A stretch of 61,181 nt of DNA from assembly GCA_910584985.1 (NCBI GenBank), contig CAJUDJ010000011.1:1-61181 (forward strand), in the 5' to 3' direction. Below, piece after piece: positions 32,014-40,601 of this stretch. How positions within the stretch are numbered: position 1 is the stretch's first letter; the number at the start of each line of letters is the position of its first letter. This DNA is from an uncultured Eubacterium sp. (GTDB lineage Bacteria; Bacillota; Clostridia; Oscillospirales; Acutalibacteraceae). A program made the position numbers and the translations under genes. The notes under the pieces were generated by a model, which was not told where the DNA came from, made no database searches, and was given only the letters and a program-made list of their open reading frames with translations.

Positions 32014-32427
32014 ATGAATACAGTTGAAAGTCTCGGATACCTGAAAGGGTTAATCAGCGGCCTTGATCTTGACGGCGATAAAAAAGAAGGAAAGGTTTTC
32101 AAAGCTATTATTGATGTGCTTGAAAACATTATTGATGATGTGGATGACATCTATGAAGAAATAGACGCTGTTGAAGAGCAGGTTGATGAAATTGACGAAG
32201 CACTTGCAGATGTTGAGGAATACCTTGATGATGAATGTGATTGCTGCGATTGTGATTGCGACTGCGATGATGACTGCTGCGAATATGAGCTGGAATGCCC
32301 TGCCTGCGGCGAAACCATTTACTGCGATGAGGACACAATTGAAGAGGGCTCTATTGAATGCCCCGAATGCGGCGAATTTCTTGAATTTGACTTAGATGCT
32401 GAGGAAGAGGAAGAAACCGAGGAATAA
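32014..32427 (+). CDS. CD1247 N-terminal-domain protein with acidic Cys-rich segment and zinc ribbon
   Basis: A 137-residue, very acidic protein. The N-terminal helical domain (ESLGYLKGLISGLDLD, then VFKAIIDVLENIIDD) matches the CD1247 family. Next are a coiled coil rich in Asp/Glu (about 45-72), a repeat-like Cys/Asp segment (CDCCDCDCDCDDDCC, about 75-89) and a zinc ribbon (CPACGETIYCDED ... CPECGEFLEF). It follows efp by 27 bases and is probably in its operon. The role is unknown; metal binding by the Cys cluster is inferred. Confidence 0.8.
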   Translation: MNTVESLGYLKGLISGLDLDGDKKEGKVFKAIIDVLENIIDDVDDIYEEIDAVEEQVDEIDEALADVEEYLDDECDCCDCDCDCDDDCCEYELECPACGETIYCDEDTIEEGSIECPECGEFLEFDLDAEEEEETEE

Positions 32428-32444
32428 GACCGATTATAATTCAA

Positions 32445-32481
32445 ATGAATCCGTAAAGTATTTTTGCTTTACGGATTTTTT
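32445..32481 (+). terminator. Terminator of the aroQ/efp region
   Basis: Arms AATCCGTAAAG and CTTTACGGATT with an 8-base loop and T6. Confidence 0.9.
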
Positions 32482-32551
32482 GCGCGTTTTTATGCTTTGT
32501 AAAAAATGAATATCAAAGCTTTTTCTTTAAGAAAGAAAAAACGAATTATGT

Positions 32552-32582
32552 AAAAAAGCGAACGGTTATCCGTTCGCTTTTT
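32552..32582 (-). terminator. Terminator of the lipoprotein gene
   Basis: Arms AAAAAGCGAACGG and CCGTTCGCTTTTT with a 4-base loop; usable in both directions. Confidence 0.88.
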
Positions 32583-32590
32583 CGGGCTGT

Positions 32591-32905
32591 TTAACCCAAT
32601 GCATCCTTTGCAGCATCGCCGACTTTTTTAGCAGCGTTTCCTGCTCCGTCAGCAGCACTGTCAATTGCTTCGCCGACATCAGAAGCGGCTTCGCTTGCAT
32701 TTTCTCCTACCTTTGATGCACCCTCGCTAACCTTGGATTCGCCCTCTTCAGCCATATTGGTTGTATTATTTGTTGTACCTGCGGTTGTTGAGGTTGTATT
32801 TCTCTGTGTGGTTGTTGTGGGTGTATTGTCGTTCCTGGAACAGCCAACAAAAATTGCGGTAAGAACTGCAAAAGCAAGTGCAAAAACTATAATTTTAGTT
32901 TTCAT
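32591..32905 (-). CDS. Small lipoprotein with Thr-rich linker and Ala-rich helix
   Basis: A 104-residue protein with a lipoprotein signal (IIVFALAFAVLTAIFVGC, cysteine near residue 22). A Thr/Asn-rich spacer (about 28-50) follows, then an amphipathic Ala/Gly/Glu/Lys helix with an 11-residue-like periodicity (SKVGENASEAASDVGEAID). Such helices resemble LEA or apolipoprotein-like proteins. It is next to ypeB on the same strand, so a role in the sporulation envelope is possible but unproven. Confidence 0.7.
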   Translation of the reverse strand: MKTKIIVFALAFAVLTAIFVGCSRNDNTPTTTTQRNTTSTTAGTTNNTTNMAEEGESKVSEGASKVGENASEAASDVGEAIDSAADGAGNAAKKVGDAAKDALG

Positions 32906-32960
32906 AATAAATACTTCCTTTCTGTTATATTATTCTCTTTAAAAGATTTATTATTCAGAA

Positions 32961-34292
32961 TTATTTTGTTAAAGTGCCGTTATCTGAATAAAGAAGAATC
33001 AGAATGTTTTCTTCTTCGCCCGTCTGGGTATTTACATAAACAAGGGCTTCTTCGGCAGTTGATTTGTTGCGGCAATGAAATTCAATGCACTGTGCTTCTG
33101 TTCCGTTGTTTTTCGGAATAATGCACTGCTTTGCCGAAATCACTTCCACATGCCCTGAAAGGCGGACTTGCATATCCTTTTCGGAAATTTTTGTTGAAAA
33201 AGCAGCCCTTTGCCGGTGGTTTGTAAGATAGCCGTCTGCCTCAAGCGAATAAATTTTTCCGTCAGACATAGAAATGCCTACCTTGATTAAATCGGAATAA
33301 TAGATTACGCTGCCTTCGATGTAAGCAAAATTTACGATGCAAATATTGTCTTCAACGGCATAATAGGTTTCCTTCATATTGTTATAGCCAAGTCTTTTAA
33401 GATATGCTGCTGCAATATTTACGGCATTTTCCTGTGTGATTGACTGTGTTTTAATTTGGTCTGATCCCAGAATGTAGGAAACATATCCGCCGTTTTTGGT
33501 GATGGCAACATTATATCCGTCCATTGTGTAGTTGTAACAGGGAATCGTGCCCTCTGAATCACCTGCATAAGTGATTTTATCAGTTGTAGTATAAAGTGCT
33601 TTTGCGGCTTCTTTTGCACCCTCTTCTTTGCTCTTTTCAGGTGCATTTTTCGTTACGGCAGGTTCTCTGTTCAGTACGGCATCTGCAAAAGGCCCGTCAT
33701 AAAGCAATGTGGGATAATTCGAAAAAGCTTCCTCGGCCTGGGTGAAATCAAGAGAAAGTGAAGCAACCTTTGTGCCTGAATTTCTGCCGCGTATCTCATT
33801 GTCTGTAATTTCGCCGCCGTTTGCACATTTTGAAACCATTTCTTTAACGCAGGCCGAATACGTTTTTGCATACTGAAGCAGCTTCTGCATATTCTGGTAT
33901 TCCTCTTCGCTTATCTGCGTTCCTGTTCTTGTTTTTGCTGAAAGATAATCGGCATAATCTGCTGCCTGGCTTAAAAATTTATAGGTTCCGCCAAGATTCA
34001 TCTGTTCAACAGGCAAATTTGAAAGTGCGTTTTTGGCAGTGCTGCATTCCGAAAACAAATCCTCTGAAAGACTGCTCATCATCGTTGCCGTTGCGGCATA
34101 GCCGCTTTTTGTTAAATTAGTTTCTATGGAATCAAGGCATTCTGCCAATTCGGTAAGGCTTTGCTGATAAACGGCTTCCAGCCTTGTTTTGTATGCCATA
34201 CTCTGATTGTTTCCAATAACTGCGTATGCCGCAAGCACAGCCACAATGCAGAATGCATATGAAAAAAGTCTTATAATATTGCGTTTTGACAT
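32961..34292 (-). CDS. ypeB: Germination protein YpeB
   Basis: A 443-residue membrane-anchored spore protein. It has an N-terminal helix (about 8-27, LFSYAFCIVAVLAAYAVIG), a helical region (30-180) and three PepSY-like beta domains in the C-terminal half (for example NYTMDGYNVAITKNGGYVSY and YSDLIKVGISMSDGKIYSLE). YpeB stabilises the cortex-lytic enzyme SleB in spores; sleB, usually adjacent, is absent here. The ATG at 34292 has GGAGGT 8 bases upstream, preferred over the TTG at 34301. Confidence 0.88.
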   Translation of the reverse strand: MSKRNIIRLFSYAFCIVAVLAAYAVIGNNQSMAYKTRLEAVYQQSLTELAECLDSIETNLTKSGYAATATMMSSLSEDLFSECSTAKNALSNLPVEQMNLGGTYKFLSQAADYADYLSAKTRTGTQISEEEYQNMQKLLQYAKTYSACVKEMVSKCANGGEITDNEIRGRNSGTKVASLSLDFTQAEEAFSNYPTLLYDGPFADAVLNREPAVTKNAPEKSKEEGAKEAAKALYTTTDKITYAGDSEGTIPCYNYTMDGYNVAITKNGGYVSYILGSDQIKTQSITQENAVNIAAAYLKRLGYNNMKETYYAVEDNICIVNFAYIEGSVIYYSDLIKVGISMSDGKIYSLEADGYLTNHRQRAAFSTKISEKDMQVRLSGHVEVISAKQCIIPKNNGTEAQCIEFHCRNKSTAEEALVYVNTQTGEEENILILLYSDNGTLTK

Positions 34293-34410
34293 ATATTTCA
34301 ACCTCCGTTCGTATTTTTACCCGAAAATCCGAAAAACATACAAAAAAGCCTTTAAAAGCCAAAAGTATTTTGCTATAATAAAAATAATTATATAATTGGG
34401 GTACTTTCAG

Positions 34411-35199
34411 ATGTTTCGCAAAAAAGAAAAAAACAGAATTGTTGTTAAGGTGGGAACCTCCACATTAACACATAAAACAGGAAAAACAAATATTGCAAGA
34501 ATTGCAAAGCTTGCGTCTGTGCTCTCAGATTTGAAAAACGCAGGCTATGAAGTTATTCTTGTATCCTCGGGGGCTATCGGTGTGGGAACAGGAAAACTCA
34601 GGCTTTCCGAAAAGCCCGGCACAACAAAGGGGCTTCAGGCGGCTGCAGCAGTCGGGCAGTGCGAGCTTATGTTTCTTTATGATAAGCTCTTTTCGGAATA
34701 CGGCGTTGTTGTAAGTCAGCTGCTCTTTACTTCGGACGAGCTTTATAATGCGGAAAGCAGAATGCATCTTGTTGATACCTTTAATCAGCTGCTTGAATAT
34801 GACTGCCTGCCGATTGTGAATGAAAACGATTCCATATCTGTTGAAGAGCTTTTAAACGGTGATAATGATTGTCTTTCTGCAAGAGTGGCAAAGATAACCG
34901 ATTCGGACCTGCTGATTCTTTTAACGGATACGGACGGACTTTATGACAGCAATCCTGCCGAAAATCCGGATGCGTGCCTGATCAGCCGGGTTGATGAGAT
35001 AAACGATGAAATAAGAGCCATTGCCGGCGGCGCAGGAAAAAAAGGCACTGGCGGTTTTATAACCAAGGTGAAAGCCGCTGAAATTGCCGTTTCAGCTGGC
35101 ATTCCTGTTGTAATTATGAACGGCGCCAAGCCAACAGATATATATAAGGTGCTTGACGGCAAGCAAATCGGCACATTTTTTAAGGCGGTGGAAAAATGA
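34411..35199 (+). CDS. proB: Glutamate 5-kinase
   Basis: A 262-residue amino-acid kinase catalysing the first step of proline synthesis. It has VVKVGTSTLTHKTGK, LVSSGAIGVGTGKL, PIVNENDSISVEEL and TDTDGLYDSNP. It lacks the C-terminal PUA domain of the E. coli enzyme (367 residues), as is common in Clostridia. The ATG at 34411 is preferred to a TTG at 34396. It overlaps proA by 4 bases. Confidence 0.94.
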   Translation: MFRKKEKNRIVVKVGTSTLTHKTGKTNIARIAKLASVLSDLKNAGYEVILVSSGAIGVGTGKLRLSEKPGTTKGLQAAAAVGQCELMFLYDKLFSEYGVVVSQLLFTSDELYNAESRMHLVDTFNQLLEYDCLPIVNENDSISVEELLNGDNDCLSARVAKITDSDLLILLTDTDGLYDSNPAENPDACLISRVDEINDEIRAIAGGAGKKGTGGFITKVKAAEIAVSAGIPVVIMNGAKPTDIYKVLDGKQIGTFFKAVEK

Positions 35200-36434
35200 T
35201 GAAAGAATTAGGGAAAAAGGCACTTGAAGCCAAGGATTTTCTGGCTTCGGTTACAACACAGCAGAAAAATGCAGCGCTTAATGCAATTGCAAAAGCATTA
35301 AGGGAAAACAGCGGATATATTATTGCGGAAAACAAAAAAGACCTTGAAAACGGCGAACGGGCAGGGCTTAATAAAGGTCTGCTGGACAGGCTGATGCTGA
35401 ATGAAAGCAGAATAGAGGATATTGCGAAAAGCGTGGAACAGGTTGCCGGGCTTTCCGATCCCTGCGGAATTGTGCTTGAAGAGGTTAATAGACCAAACGG
35501 TCTGCTTATCAGAAAGGTAACCGTGCCTATCGGCGTTATCGGCATTATTTATGAGGCACGCCCGAATGTTACGGCAGATGCAGCGGTGCTTTGCCTGAAA
35601 AGTTCCAATGCCGTTATCCTCAGAGGCGGCAAGGAAGCAATAAACTCAAATCTTGCTGTTTCTTCGGTTATGAGAAATGCAATCCGACAGTGCGGCTTTA
35701 ATGAAAACTGCATTCAGCTTGTCAGCGATACATCAAGAAATTCGGCAAATGAAATGATGAAAATGAACGGTTATCTGGACTGTCTGATTCCCAGAGGCGG
35801 CAAAAACCTGATTAAAAGTGTTGTTGAAAATTCAACCGTTCCCGTTATTGAAACAGGTTCGGGGAACTGCCATATTTATGTGGATGAAAGTGCAAATGCC
35901 GATATGGCAGCCGAGATTATATTGAATGCAAAAACACAGCGTATCAGCGTTTGCAATACATGTGAAAGTTTGGTAATACATTCGGCAATACTAAATAAAG
36001 CGATGCCGAAAATTAAAGAACTTCTTGATACAAAAAATGTTGAAATTCGCGGTGATGACAGAGCAATGGCTGCAGCAAGCGGAATACTGCCTGCGTCAGA
36101 GGAGGATTTTTCAACAGAATATCTGGATTATATTATCAGTGTAAAAACCGTAGATTCGCTTGATGAGGCAATAAAGCATATCAATAAGCATTCAACACGC
36201 CACAGTGAGGCTATTATTACGGAAAACAGTGCGCATGCCACTGAATTTCTGCAAAGAGTGGATTCCTCTTCCGTTTATGTGAACGCTTCAACAAGATTTA
36301 CGGACGGCGGTGAATTCGGTCTGGGTGCTGAAATTGGCATATCCACGCAGAAGCTGCATGCAAGAGGTCCAATGGGGCTTCGTGAGCTTACAACTTCAAA
36401 ATATCTTATTTTCGGTAGCGGGCAAATCAGATAA
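35196..36434 (+). CDS. proA: Gamma-glutamyl phosphate reductase
   Basis: A 412-residue aldehyde-dehydrogenase-fold enzyme, NADPH-dependent, for the second step of proline synthesis. It has VPIGVIGIIYEARPNVTADA, LRGGKEAINSN and the catalytic cysteine in QRISVCNTCESLVIH. HSEAIITEN and a C-terminal FTDGGEFGLGAEIGISTQKL / ARGPMGLRELT complete the family pattern. It is translationally coupled to proB. No proC is visible. Confidence 0.96.
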   Translation: MMKELGKKALEAKDFLASVTTQQKNAALNAIAKALRENSGYIIAENKKDLENGERAGLNKGLLDRLMLNESRIEDIAKSVEQVAGLSDPCGIVLEEVNRPNGLLIRKVTVPIGVIGIIYEARPNVTADAAVLCLKSSNAVILRGGKEAINSNLAVSSVMRNAIRQCGFNENCIQLVSDTSRNSANEMMKMNGYLDCLIPRGGKNLIKSVVENSTVPVIETGSGNCHIYVDESANADMAAEIILNAKTQRISVCNTCESLVIHSAILNKAMPKIKELLDTKNVEIRGDDRAMAAASGILPASEEDFSTEYLDYIISVKTVDSLDEAIKHINKHSTRHSEAIITENSAHATEFLQRVDSSSVYVNASTRFTDGGEFGLGAEIGISTQKLHARGPMGLRELTTSKYLIFGSGQIR

Positions 36435-36479
36435 ACAAAGCATTTTATGCCGTTAATAAGCCATACTATAGGTGAATAA

Positions 36480-37919
36480 ATGGATAAATATAAAAAATTA
36501 GCATCAAACACAATTATTTTTGCAATCGGCACTTTTTCTTCAAAGCTGCTTACGGTTCTTTTAACTGCATTTTATACCCGTGTTATGGCAGATGGGGATT
36601 TCGGCGGTGCAACGCTGATTCAGAATGCCGTTAATATTCTTGTGCCTATTGTTACGCTGGCTGTTGATTCAGGTGCATTAAGATTTGCCATTGATAAAAG
36701 CTCAGATAAAAAGGGTGTTTTTACCACCGGTCTAGTTACGGATTTTCTGGGCTTTGCAGCATTTTGCCTGTTTGCACCGATTGTAGCAAATATTACAATA
36801 AATGATTTTAATATGGGTCAGTATGCCCTTGTGCTTTATCTTATGCTGCTCGGCTCTTCTCTTCGTCAGCTCTGCCAGCAGTTTGTGAGGGGGCTTGGTT
36901 ATGTTAAAATCTATACGATAGACGGTGTGCTTGCCACTGCCACTTCCGCGGTAGCAACCTTTCTTTACCTCGGCGCTTTTAGGCTCGGAATAAACGGCTT
37001 TATTCTTGCAATTTTTACAAGCGATATGCTTTCTGTTTTATTCTTATTCTTTGCCGTTAAGCTGTGGCGATACATTGATTTTAAACACGGGCTGAAGAAA
37101 ACCACGGTTATTCCGATGCTGAAATACTGCATTCCGCTGATTCCCACTGTAATTCTCTGGTGGATTATGAATGTTTCAGATCAGTATATGGTAACCTATT
37201 ACAACGGTGTTGCTTTAAGCGGGCTTTATACGGCGGCCTATAAAATACCGAATTTCGTTATTATTTTTTCTGCAATATTCATTAATGCTTGGCAGCTTTC
37301 TGCTGTGGATGAATATAATAACAGCGGAAATTCAAAGTTCTTTTCCAATATTTTTAAGGTTTACAGCGGAGCACTTTTTGCTGCCGGAGCACTGCTTATA
37401 ACATTTTCAAGGATTATAACCGATTTTTATCTCGGAAAAGAATACTATGAATCATGGCATTATGTGCCTGTTCTGGTTATCGCAACTTTCTTTTCCTGTC
37501 TGGTCAATTTTTACGCTTCTGTTTATATGGCAAAAAAGAAAAGCATGCTTTCCATGCTTACGGCAGCTGCGGGTGCTGTTGTAAATATTGTTCTTAATTT
37601 TATACTCATACCAAGAATCGGTGCATACGGCGCTGCTATTGCAACTGCAGTATCTTTTGTTGTTGTTTTTGTTATCCGTGCAATAAATACAAAGCAATTT
37701 GTGAATATTAAAATAGAATGGTTCACATTTATTTCTTCGGCAATTCTGTTGCTTTCCTCTGCAGTGGTTATGATGCTTGAAACAGCAGGAAAATGGCAGA
37801 GCTTTGCTATTTCTTCGGCGCTTACACTGCTTGTGATTATTATCAATTTCAGGTCCGTAACAGATATTATTAAATTACTTTTGGATAAATTCGTGAAAAA
37901 ATCAGGAAAAAAGGCATAA
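36480..37919 (+). CDS. Polysaccharide/lipid-linked oligosaccharide flippase (MOP superfamily)
   Basis: A 479-residue protein with about 14 membrane helices, starting MDKYKKLASNTIIFAIGTF with the Wzx/PST-type FYTRVMADGDFG segment and later SDQYMVTYYNGVALSGLYTA. Such proteins flip undecaprenyl-linked sugars across the membrane. It ends with a Lys-rich tail. It stands alone between proA and glgP with no glycosyltransferases beside it, so the substrate cannot be assigned. Confidence 0.88.
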   Translation: MDKYKKLASNTIIFAIGTFSSKLLTVLLTAFYTRVMADGDFGGATLIQNAVNILVPIVTLAVDSGALRFAIDKSSDKKGVFTTGLVTDFLGFAAFCLFAPIVANITINDFNMGQYALVLYLMLLGSSLRQLCQQFVRGLGYVKIYTIDGVLATATSAVATFLYLGAFRLGINGFILAIFTSDMLSVLFLFFAVKLWRYIDFKHGLKKTTVIPMLKYCIPLIPTVILWWIMNVSDQYMVTYYNGVALSGLYTAAYKIPNFVIIFSAIFINAWQLSAVDEYNNSGNSKFFSNIFKVYSGALFAAGALLITFSRIITDFYLGKEYYESWHYVPVLVIATFFSCLVNFYASVYMAKKKSMLSMLTAAAGAVVNIVLNFILIPRIGAYGAAIATAVSFVVVFVIRAINTKQFVNIKIEWFTFISSAILLLSSAVVMMLETAGKWQSFAISSALTLLVIIINFRSVTDIIKLLLDKFVKKSGKKA

Positions 37920-37938
37920 TATATTGTGATAGTTACTA

Positions 37939-37967
37939 TTGAAAATTTGTGTTTTTTAGTTTATAAT
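37939..37967 (+). promoter_or_regulatory. Sigma-A promoter of glgP
   Basis: TTGAAA, a 17-base spacer and a perfect TATAAT, 57 bases before the ATG. Confidence 0.75.
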
Positions 37968-38024
37968 TAACAAACAGTTGGGAAAATCAACCATTTAATT
38001 ATAATAATTTTGGAGGTTTTGTAT

Positions 38025-40553
38025 ATGAATTCATCAATCTCTGCTGCACAGGCAAAGAAAATGATCAATGACAAATTAAGCCACTTTTTCGGCGTTACCC
38101 CCGAAACTGCATCGATAGAACAGTTTTATAAATCAGTTTCCATGATTGTTCGGGACGAATTGGCCGCAATGAACAGCGATTTCCGCCACACTGCCGAAAA
38201 GCAGGATACAAAAAAGATATATTATCTTTGCATGGAATTCCTCATGGGCCGTTCACTTAAAAATAATCTTTACAATCTGGGATTAACGGAAACATTTGAA
38301 AAGGCTTTGAAAAGCTTCGATGTAAGCCTTGAAAAGCTTTATTCGCAGGAGCCTGATGCAGGCCTTGGAAACGGCGGACTCGGCAGGCTTGCCGCCTGTT
38401 ATCTTGACGGTTTGGCAACAAACGGTTTTCAGTCTATGGGTTATTCCATCCGCTATGAAGCAGGCATATTCAAGCAGAAGCTTGTTGATGGCTGGCAGAC
38501 GGAGCTTCCCGATTTCTGGCTTCCGGGCGGCGATGTTTGGCTTGTTCCGAGAGAGGAAAGAGCCGTTGAAGTTAATTTTGAAGGCTGGGTGGAAGACAGC
38601 TGGGACGGTGATTTTCACCATGTTGAAATGCGCGACTGCAATACGGTTACGGCTATTCCTTATGATATGTATGTTTCAGGCAAGGGCAAAGGCGTTGCAA
38701 GGCTTCGTCTTTGGGCTTCACGCAAGCCGGAGCTGGATATGAGCCTGTTTAATCAGGGTGCTTATGTTAAAGCTATGGAGCAGTCTGCGATGGCTGAGGC
38801 AATTTCAAAGGTGCTTTATCCGTCTGATAACTCACCTGAGGGCAAATCACTTCGCCTGCGCCAGCAGTATTTTCTTGTTTCTGCTTCTATTCAGGATATT
38901 ATCCACCGTCATTTAACCAAGTATTCAACGGTTGATAATCTTCCAGAAAAAATTGCAATTCATATCAATGACACGCATCCCACAATGGCAATTCCCGAGC
39001 TTATGAGAATTCTGCTGGATGAATGCGGATATGATTGGGACAGCGCATGGAATATCGTTACCAAAACCATTGCTTATACAAACCACACAGTAATGAAGGA
39101 AGCGCTTGAATGCTGGAGCGAAGAACTTTACAGCCGCCTTCTTCCGAGAATTTATCAGATAACCAAGGAAATAGACAACCGCTTCAGAGCTTATGTATGG
39201 GGCGCAACACACGATGCAGACAAGGTTGAAAGAATGGCAATCGTTTCAGGCGGTGTTGTTCGTATGGCAAACCTCTGCGTAGCAGGTTCGCATTCCGTAA
39301 ACGGTGTTTCTGCTCTTCATTCCGAAATTCTTAAGGACACTGTTTTTAACGATTTTTATACCATTACTCCTGATAAATTCAAAAATGTAACAAACGGCAT
39401 CGCGTTCAGAAGATGGATCTGCCAGGCAAATCCGGAGCTTACCAAATTCATTACCGAGCTTATCGGCGACAGCTTCATTACAAAAAGTGATGAACTGCTT
39501 AAGTTGCGTGATTTCAAGGATGACAGGCAGGTGCTTGAAACCCTTCAGAAAATCAAATACAACAATAAGCTTCGTTTTGCAGAAACGGTTAAGAAAAGAA
39601 ACGGCGTAGAGCTGAATCCTGATTCCATTTTTGATGTTCAGGTTAAAAGGCTTCACGAATATAAGCGCCAGAGCCTTAATATTCTTAATATTATTGCACA
39701 GTATCAGATGCTTAAGGAAAATCCGAATATGGATTTTGAGCCGAAAACCTATATTTTTGCTTCAAAGGCTGCACCGGGTTACTTCATGGCAAAGAAAACC
39801 ATTGAGCTTATTGATGCACTTTCAAAGCTTATCAATAACGATCCTGATGTTAAGGGCAGAATTAAAGTTGTATTTATGGAAGAATACAATGTAAGCCTTG
39901 CAGAGCTTCTTATGCCTGCTGCTGATATTTCAGAGCAGATTTCTCTTGCAGGAACAGAGGCCTCGGGCACAGGAAATATGAAGCTTATGCTTAACGGTGC
40001 CGTTACACTCGGTACACTTGATGGAGCGAATGTTGAAATCGCACAGGCTGTGGGCGAGGATAATATTTTCCTGTTCGGTCTTAAAACGCCTGAGGTTCAG
40101 CAACTGCAGAGAGACGGTTATTATCCGATGAACTATATCAACAATAATTCTGAACTTAAAAAGGTTGTTGATTTCATAAATCTTGGTGTAAACGGAAAAA
40201 CCTTTACAGAGATTTCGTCAAGCCTCATGAATGTGGATCCTTATATGGCGCTTGCTGATTTTGCTGATTATCAGAAGGCACAGGCATTTGCTTCCGAGGT
40301 CTATAAAGATAAGGAAAGATTTGCGAAAATGTCGCTTATGAATATCAGCGGTGCAGGCATTTTCAGTGCTGACCGTTCCATAATGGATTATGCAAATAAT
40401 ATCTGGCATACAAAGCCCGTTCAGTTTGCAGCGGAAAAGAAAGCCGAACAGCCCGAAAAGGCAGCTAAGCCGTCTGCTCCGAAAGCAGCTAAAAATAAGG
40501 CAGAAAAAAAGCCGGCCGCTAAAAAAACAAAAACAGCAAAAAAATCAAAATAA
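38025..40553 (+). CDS. glgP: Glycogen/starch phosphorylase with a histone-like C-terminal tail
   Basis: An 842-residue GT35 enzyme that releases glucose-1-phosphate from alpha-1,4-glucans using PLP. It has LGNGGLGRLAACYLDGLAT, IAIHINDTHPTMAIPELMR, VKRLHEYKRQSLN and the PLP-lysine region SGTGNMKLMLNGAVTLGT. The enzyme core ends near residue 800. About 40 extra residues follow, rich in Lys, Ala and Pro (AEKKPAAKKTKTAKKSK), like eukaryotic H1 or bacterial nucleoid-protein tails. GGAGG selects the ATG at 38025. Confidence 0.96.
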   Translation: MNSSISAAQAKKMINDKLSHFFGVTPETASIEQFYKSVSMIVRDELAAMNSDFRHTAEKQDTKKIYYLCMEFLMGRSLKNNLYNLGLTETFEKALKSFDVSLEKLYSQEPDAGLGNGGLGRLAACYLDGLATNGFQSMGYSIRYEAGIFKQKLVDGWQTELPDFWLPGGDVWLVPREERAVEVNFEGWVEDSWDGDFHHVEMRDCNTVTAIPYDMYVSGKGKGVARLRLWASRKPELDMSLFNQGAYVKAMEQSAMAEAISKVLYPSDNSPEGKSLRLRQQYFLVSASIQDIIHRHLTKYSTVDNLPEKIAIHINDTHPTMAIPELMRILLDECGYDWDSAWNIVTKTIAYTNHTVMKEALECWSEELYSRLLPRIYQITKEIDNRFRAYVWGATHDADKVERMAIVSGGVVRMANLCVAGSHSVNGVSALHSEILKDTVFNDFYTITPDKFKNVTNGIAFRRWICQANPELTKFITELIGDSFITKSDELLKLRDFKDDRQVLETLQKIKYNNKLRFAETVKKRNGVELNPDSIFDVQVKRLHEYKRQSLNILNIIAQYQMLKENPNMDFEPKTYIFASKAAPGYFMAKKTIELIDALSKLINNDPDVKGRIKVVFMEEYNVSLAELLMPAADISEQISLAGTEASGTGNMKLMLNGAVTLGTLDGANVEIAQAVGEDNIFLFGLKTPEVQQLQRDGYYPMNYINNNSELKKVVDFINLGVNGKTFTEISSSLMNVDPYMALADFADYQKAQAFASEVYKDKERFAKMSLMNISGAGIFSADRSIMDYANNIWHTKPVQFAAEKKAEQPEKAAKPSAPKAAKNKAEKKPAAKKTKTAKKSK

Positions 40554-40565
40554 ACTGAATTTGAA

Positions 40566-40600
40566 AGGGCGGATTTATAAAGAATTCGCCCTGTTTTATT
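40566..40600 (+). terminator. Terminator between glgP and the GH13 gene
   Basis: Stem AGGGCG(G)ATT / AAT(T)CGCCCT followed by GTTTTATT. It lies immediately before the GH13 start, so it may act as an attenuator within one transcript. Confidence 0.65.
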
Positions 40601-40601
40601 G

